NCBI GenBank assembly: GCA_038025085.1
Contig: CM076144.1
Location: 14,725,501-14,789,500 of the forward strand
Direction: 5' to 3'
Length of the DNA stretch: 64,000 nucleotides
From: Tetragonia tetragonoides
Taxonomy: Eukaryota > Streptophyta > Magnoliopsida > Caryophyllales > Aizoaceae
Every line of letters begins with the position of its first letter. Position 1 is the stretch's first letter. Shown in pieces: positions 58,505 through 64,000 of the stretch. The translations under genes were made by a program, and so were the position numbers. The notes beneath the pieces were generated by a model. The model made no database searches and was not told where the DNA came from. It worked only from the letters and a program-made list of their open reading frames with translations.

Positions 58505-58689
58505 AAACGGGTGATGGATGGTTTTAGCGGGTCAGGTTCGCGGGTTGAAACTGTCCACCCGAATCCTACCCGATCCGTCACCCGCTCCATCCACCACTCT
58601 CTTAAGGATCCGTTTATTCGGGTTTTGATCCATATATTCGGGTCGGATGGTGCGGATATCCGCGGATGGAGTATCCATTTACATCCCTA
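56238..58689. mobile_element. Non-autonomous hAT element, 2452 bp
   Basis: Ends TAGGGATGTAAATGGAT and ATCCATTTACATCCCTA are perfect inverted repeats. The 8-bp duplication AACCTATC at 56230-56237 and 58690-58697 is perfect. Subterminal sequence is dense in GGATGGA and ATCCGC-type repeats on both sides. The interior encodes no hAT transposase. It has a 90-codon minus-strand frame (56446-56721), short repeated blocks, an (AT)n run at about 58475-58497, and a leader-like right part. Confidence 0.92.
56446..57040 (-). pseudogene. Coding-like fragment inside the hAT element, unidentified
   Basis: The minus strand has a short two-exon-like frame starting MVVDGFEASSGASNTSDIVD (about 57022 down) with a donor at GTAATG, continued after an acceptor near 56868 by DTDEEMVDL and a stop. 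Downstream a separate frame contains IKRAKQYCMHPPIDRFDASK and FEGYIDGKNDRRLDDCLRYC. The residue pattern is protein-like, but I do not recognise the family. It may be the relic of the element's own gene or captured host sequence. Confidence 0.35.
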
Positions 58690-58729
58690 AACCTATCTAT
58701 AATGGGTCGACGGGGTCAAGTAGAGGAGG

Positions 58730-58855
58730 AGACCCTCCCTACAAAGAAAGGTAGAGGAGATTTTTATTTTCCCTACATAGATAAGGATTTGAACCCCTGA
58801 CCACCAAGTTGTGAGGGTAGAGCACTTACCACTTAAACTCCCACCTCATCCTCAA
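58730..58855 (-). mobile_element. tRNA-derived SINE head
   Basis: On the minus strand, TTTAAGTGGTAAGTGCTC resembles an A box and GGGGTTCAAATCC a B box, spaced about 30 bp apart. The body and tail were not delimited. Confidence 0.5.
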
Positions 58856-59933
58856 CCACAATATCTCTTGTAAAAGCCAATACAATCCTCCACTTCAGCA
58901 ACTGATCCGTCCCTACATTCAACACCATATCCCGGTACTCGACCGACAGTAATGTCTACAAGAGATGGTGTCCACTGGTCGGTTATAACATCGTGGCAAG
59001 ATAGTTTAGGCGATTGTGCGATCATCTAGAACTGTATTGAAGTCTTGAAGGAGAGTACTGGGTCGGTTTCAACTACTTCTAATGTTTGTCTTACTAGTCT
59101 ATAGTTGTAGTTTTTTTTTTTTTTGGTGCAGAAGTGGGGCTAAGCCCCGTCCATAGTTGTAGTTGATGTAGAACAAACATGAGCATTTGTTAGCTAGTTT
59201 CATGAAAAATAAGAGTGAAGAATGGTGTTTTTTTTCTTTTTCTTTTGACAAGGGGTGTTCAGCGTGCATAAGAAGCACCTCTGACAACTCACAACACGTT
59301 TTCGTCTATTCAAATAAAGCTATTCTCAAATTGTTTATCACATATTGTTTTCATAAGTTGTAAAAATAATGTAGGGCTCATTTACATGCCAGTTTTGCAA
59401 TGTAACACAATACAACTATTTTATCGAGTAAATGTAATGTGAGGTGGAAAGATGGAAATAGAGCAGAAAGATGGGAAAATATGAGATTGATTACACAATT
59501 CAAAATAATTTTCTTTACATAGATTAAAGTTGAGCAATAATTGTGATTACATTGGATAATACAATCAACTCAATATTTTTATTTATATTATCTCACTCAT
59601 TCACTTGTCACTCAATATCTGCTTTATAAAATAATTACATTGCATTACAAACATGTAAACAAACCCGTAGTGTTTGAAGGTATTCCTGGGAAACAACTCA
59701 TCACCCCGTATCTTGTAATAATGTTGATCAAGTATTATTAATCGAAAGAAACGAGCTAAGAAATTAAAGTTCAAAATATCTCATCACAACCTTCCATGCA
59801 TTGATTTTATTGCTCTTAATTAGACAAAAGTTGCTATCAACTCTTTTTCTTGGATGGTAGGAGAATAATTAATAGACAGCGGAAAAAGCAAAGAGAGGTG
59901 TTCGTTCTAGTGAGCTCAGTGAGCTTTTACACA
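58856..59933. other. Intergenic DNA
   Basis: No gene seen. It contains one LINE tail micro-insertion (59113-59152) and otherwise AT-rich unique-looking sequence up to the CACTA terminus. Confidence 0.45.
59113..59152 (-). mobile_element. 40-bp LINE tail micro-insertion
   Basis: A T run followed by GGTGCAGAAGTGGGGCTAAG and a few more bases is flanked by a perfect 12-bp direct repeat, ATAGTTGTAGTT, at 59101-59112 and 59153-59164. It is a severely 5'-truncated minus-strand retroposon ending CACC plus poly(A). Confidence 0.72.
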
Positions 59934-59989
59934 CACTATAAGAAAAATGGGCTTAGACAACGCCTAAAAAGTGTTGTTGAAAGTGGAGA

Positions 59990-60275
59990 AAGTATTGGCA
60001 AAGACTTTAGCCAACACTTTTCAAGCCGTTGAGTTTGATAGGCATTGGCACAGATCTATGCCAACACTTTCTTAGACTATGCCAACACTTTTTTGTTAAT
60101 GTCGCCAGAAATGATCTATGCCAACACTTTTTGCTTAGTGTTGCCACAAGTAATCTATGCCAACGGTTTTACATTGCAAAGGAAGCCAACGGTTTTAATG
60201 ACTTATGCCAACATTTTCTAATGATCAAAGAACAATTTAAGGCCACGTTTTTTTCTCTCTATGCCAACACTTCCA
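59990..60275. repeat. CACTA subterminal repeat array
   Basis: About eight copies of a motif close to CTATGCCAACACTTTT (variants with ACGGTTTT and ACATTTT) lie within 350 bp of the CACTA terminus. In En/Spm such motifs bind the element's accessory protein. Confidence 0.8.
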
Positions 60276-60289
60276 TTTGAATATATATA

Positions 60290-61170
60290 TATATGTGTGT
60301 GTGAAGTCATTCATCATTGGTATCAACATATCATTATATATTTATATATATTCTCAAAATACTATTTGAAATACATATGTAATATTTCTCATAAATCATG
60401 AGGCGTCTCATTTAAAAGTACGAAGAGCGCCCACTATATACATAATATATATAGTCAAGAATTTACATATTCCCACTACACAATATTCAACGCTCCAAAA
60501 ATTGAGAATTCCATCAAGTGACCCAAAATGATCTTCTCAAGCACCCAACATGTTACTTTGCTCCAACAAAAGAAGTCATCCAAAGCCCTATATGAAATTA
60601 ATAAAACCAACATTAGTTTATTAGTTAACCAAACAGAAAAACAAATCACGGTTTACACATTCTTCATATTACAAACACGGTACACTTTCTAACAAATAAT
60701 AAATCAAAAATAAATTAAAACACGCCTAAAATTCGCCAAAGTTTCCTCTGTAAAACGGATATCCCAGAATTTCTGATTTCCGAAAAACCTGTCAACATAA
60801 AACCACAACCAATATCCAACGACCCCAACTTCAAAAGCATCACCGATTCTCCGCCACACTTATTTCAGAATAAGATGCCCAAAATCACAAGCCAAAGGAA
60901 GAGAAGGAGAAAGAAAGAAGGGGAAGGGGATTATAGATCAATCTCGTCGAGAAAAGAGGAAGTTTAAAAGGATCATCAAGTTTATATGTAGTACTAAGAG
61001 AAATACCTTACATGAGCATGCTCTAGGTTATGTGTCACCCATTACTGATTTTGGTTGACAGAAATTGATGATTTTATAGCCTTTGTCAACATCTCTGGAG
61101 TTGCATTTGGCGCCATTTGAAGTAGGTGAGCAAGCGCCCTTGAAGCCAAATCTTGAGCCGCTTTCTCTTT
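60290..61170. other. CACTA non-coding subterminal region
   Basis: AT-rich, with an (AT)n(GT)n run near 60283-60304. No coding sequence; probably the 3' UTR and subterminal DNA of the CACTA element. Confidence 0.5.
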
Positions 61171-63902
61171 TTAATTCTCTAGCTCTATTCGCATATCAAC
61201 GGCGGTAGCAATCTGAGTCTCAAGGGTCTTGGACAATTTAGCTTGAGTCTCTCTTTCCATGACCAAATTTTCCTTTTCAGCTCGTAACTCAGCTTGCAGT
61301 GATTCCTTGTGATGATCAAATTCCTTCTGCATGTCAGATTTGATTGATTCAAGAATCTCTGAAGCGACAATTACTGATGACCCATCTTCTTTAGCTTTGA
61401 AAATTGTATTGCATTTCCCTCTCCCAAATAGCCTTAGTCGTCCAGGGCACTCCTTGTTCATGACTTCATCAAAAGCATCTAATTCACTGTCAAGTTCTCC
61501 AGCAGCTTGTGACAGTTCAATTTGCTTCATTTTGGCCTATCTCAAACATAAAAACATTGGATTACAGTGTGCTGTAAACTTGTCCTTTCAAACTTAATAT
61601 CAATGCGGAAAGAATACTATCATCAGGTTGTTTGTAAGTACGACCTTCTTGCCTTTTTCGGGTTTCTTCAAACAATATTCTTCTGATCGATTGTGGTTTT
61701 TCATCTTTGCTTGGCTGAGAGGTATGAACGTGATAAGTTAGAGAATGACAAAAGGGAAATCCACACACCAAACCAGTAGAAAAAAACCCCACAAACATCA
61801 ACATATTACTAATGGTCTTTTTTCTTATCCTTACCAATTTCTGATATACTCTTGCAAAGCTTACAGGACCTGCCGTGTGATTATTACGTTGCATCTCGTG
61901 ATTTCCCCGATTTTTATCACATATGTTCTATAAAAAAAAATTAGATAAGCTGGAGTTTATAAACAAAAATAATAAACAAGAAAATGATATACTGATCAGG
62001 TCTTCAAAAAGAAATAGCCACAATACAATCAAATGCTTACCTGCACTTTTTCCATGCTCCAATACTGTAAAAGTATTTTGAAATCTGGACCTGGTACTCT
62101 TTTGGTTCGATGTTCCCATCTTTCTTCATTGTTCACATATTTGTAGAAGTGTTGCTCTTTAATTTGACATTTAAAACCCCTCCAAGAAGCAGCAATTGTT
62201 GCTAACACCCATTTCTTTGCAATAGGAGGAAGTATGTACTTTCTCTATAGTCGTCGATGTAATTGCATTAGCATTCAAATCAATCAACAAAAGACATAAC
62301 CAGTGAACCATTATTATAAACTTACATTGATATATTCCCACATCCTATCTTTGTCTGGGACATTATGCCAGCTTGTATATGTTAAGGGTGCCCAAGAGTG
62401 ATTGGTAGCTATTGTTCCCAAAAATAAACTAAACTTGCCGACTTCTTTTTCAGGTCCAATAGGTTCATTCACTGCATTGAAGAAGATAGCTACACGCTCT
62501 TCCAAAGTACGTTCATGTATGTCAAGTAATTCTGTTGGCCCTTTATACTTTTTATTAACAGGTGCTATCATCCATAATATACGTAATTGTTACAAGTAAT
62601 GAGAAAGAAATTAAATTAAAAACATAAATATATATAGAGAAAGTGTATTCATACTCTTAGTTATCATGGATTCATCTTCATCATCAACTCCTTCAGTCTC
62701 TTGGTTTCTTGGATCATCATGACTTTCTCTTTGATTCTCTTGTATCACAACTAAATCATTTTGACGCCTAGATCTTCTAAGTCCTTCTCCAAGTAACCCC
62801 TCCTGTTGCATTTTTATGAACTCATCCATTGACATTGATGGACATGATGATTGTTTACTCTTCCCATTGCACTTTACCTTGAAAACATAAATTTTGGTCA
62901 ACACATCACTAACAACAATAGCACTATTGTAGCAGCAACACTGCACCAGCAGCAGTGCATTTCTAGCAGTGCACCAGCAGTAGTGCACAAGCAGCAGTGC
63001 AGCACTGCACAAGCAGCACAAGCAGCACCAGCACCAGTGCAGCACTGCACAAGCATCATCACTACTGCAGTAGCAGCATCATATCTACACTAGTGCACAT
63101 CAACAATGAAAGAAATGAGACAACAATTTTTGGCAAAAAACAAAGCAGCATTAATAAAAACAACAGGGCAGCAGCAACAACTTGTATGTCATTACCTTCT
63201 TTGAGGATGTTGAACTCATTGTACCTTTCCTTCTTGGTTTTTCACTGCAGTCACTTAAGTCTTCGTCATTCAATTCATCATCTAGAGGCAAGTATTCTTT
63301 ATCCAGCTCAGGAACGTCCCTAACCACTTCCTTCTCTTTAATCAATGGAGATTTGTGTCTATCTATAAACTGATCAGCCAATTTGGATAAACCCAACTCT
63401 TTGAGTCTAGCAGCATTCTTCTCGATTGTCTTCAGCCTTTGTAATTCATACTCTTGCACCGATGGAGATCTGCTTGTTTTGTTTCCCATTTGATCAGCGT
63501 TCTTAGGTAAACCCAAGTCATTGAATGTAGTAGCAGTATTTTGGATCATCTGGTTCTTTTCAGGTTCATTTACTGCAACTGTTTGATTTCTCCATTTGTT
63601 GTTCCCATTTCATCAACCTCCTTAGGTAAACCGAACTCTTTAAGTGTAGTAGCATTCTTTTGGATTGTCTGGCTCTTTTCAGCTTCATACTCTATAATCT
63701 TTGGAGGTCTCCATTCCTTTGAAATTGATGCTCTTGTTCTCTTTCCCATTTGATCAGATAACTCCTTCAATTTGGCAACATTATTTTCCTTTTTGATTCT
63801 TGCGATCTTTTCTAGTTGATACGGTGCCATTGTTGGAAGTCTCTTTGGAACTCCTTCAGCTTCAGAATCCTTGGAAATTGATGCTCTTGTTCTCTTTGAC
63901 AT
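61171..63902 (-). pseudogene. CACTA TNP1/Transposase_24-type gene, multi-exon, frameshifted
   Basis: It starts MSKRTRASISKDSEAEGVPK. Four N-terminal copies follow of a unit like YE.EK...IQKNA..LKE.GL, several ending D.MG and followed by KRTR-like residues. After an intron come CPSMSMDEFIKMQQEGLLGE and RRSRRQNDLVV; then PTELLDIHERTLEERVAIFF, EVGKFSLFLGTIATNHSWAP and DRMWEYINV, typical of Transposase_24. Further exons read HTAGPVSFARVYQKL, FEETRKRQEGRTYKQP and a coiled coil ending MRIELEN. The frame shifts by one near 63585. These proteins are accessory DNA-binding factors of CACTA elements, not the DDE enzyme. Confidence 0.7.
62920..63085. repeat. CAGCAG/TGCAC compound repeat
   Basis: An irregular array built of CAGCAGTGCA, GCACAAGCAG and AGCACCAGCA, about 165 bp, much richer in GC than its surroundings. 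It lies between coding blocks of the CACTA gene, probably in an intron. Confidence 0.8.
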
Positions 63903-64000
63903 TGTGTAGCACTGTATTCAATAAAAAGAGCAAGTTAGTGATATAACAAGGCAATGAAGCGGGAAAAAAAAATATCAGATTTGGTAAGTTAAGAATACTA

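Larger units (their letters stand above)
59934..64000 (-). mobile_element. CACTA (En/Spm-type) element, one end; continues off the right edge
   Basis: The terminus CACTATAAGAAAAATGG at 59934 matches the CACTA inverted repeat. The adjoining 60000-60290 contains many TATGCCAACACTTTT subterminal repeats in one orientation, the usual TNPA-binding array. A minus-strand gene with Transposase_24/TNP1-like sequence fills 61171-63902. The other terminus is outside the window. Confidence 0.85.

Overview
The window is nuclear DNA of a eudicot plant. Genes are split by canonical GT-AG introns, one of them about 5 kb long. Intergenic DNA is AT-rich, and almost every plant transposon class is present: L1-type LINEs, tRNA-derived SINEs, hAT, Mutator-like (MULE), CACTA and Stowaway MITEs. 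I cannot name the species.

Three host genes lie on the minus strand. (1) BLISTER, a Polycomb-associated coiled-coil protein, starts at 11898 and runs off the left edge; six coding exons (508 residues) are in the window. (2) A single-exon P-class pentatricopeptide-repeat gene, 33077-35767, matches Arabidopsis At3g06920. (3) GEMIN2, the SMN-complex partner used in Sm-ring assembly, occupies 46659-54430 in four coding exons. Its last exon looks frameshifted by a 2-nt loss.

Layout. 1-12300: BLISTER, with introns holding 5'-truncated LINE tails, Stowaway MITEs and a 1.05-kb MULE with 10-bp target duplications. 13170-22000: a decayed hAT transposase gene split by a full-length LINE (15632-20655) and by a smaller element. 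22000-29500: a minisatellite built on GTTCAT, itself split by a second, more decayed LINE (23399-28322). 29500-40870: the PPR gene, a SINE carrying a nested MITE, a second SINE, and LINE tails. 40883-45816: a MULE with long terminal inverted repeats and a perfect 9-bp duplication. It carries a transposase gene followed by a plant-mobile-domain (PMD) gene with a proline-rich tail, and it sits just upstream of the inferred PPR transcript start. 46659-54430: GEMIN2. 56238-58689: a non-autonomous hAT element with a perfect 8-bp duplication. 59934 to the right edge: one end of a CACTA element with a decayed TNP1-type gene.

The host genes are unrelated housekeeping or regulatory genes and do not form a pathway or cluster. 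The strongest observations are the MULE-PMD unit at the PPR promoter, the GEMIN2 frameshift, and a set of LINE 'tail-only' micro-insertions (19-40 bp) with clear target duplications. Exon boundaries come from splice signals, phase and similarity recalled from known families; no database search was possible.
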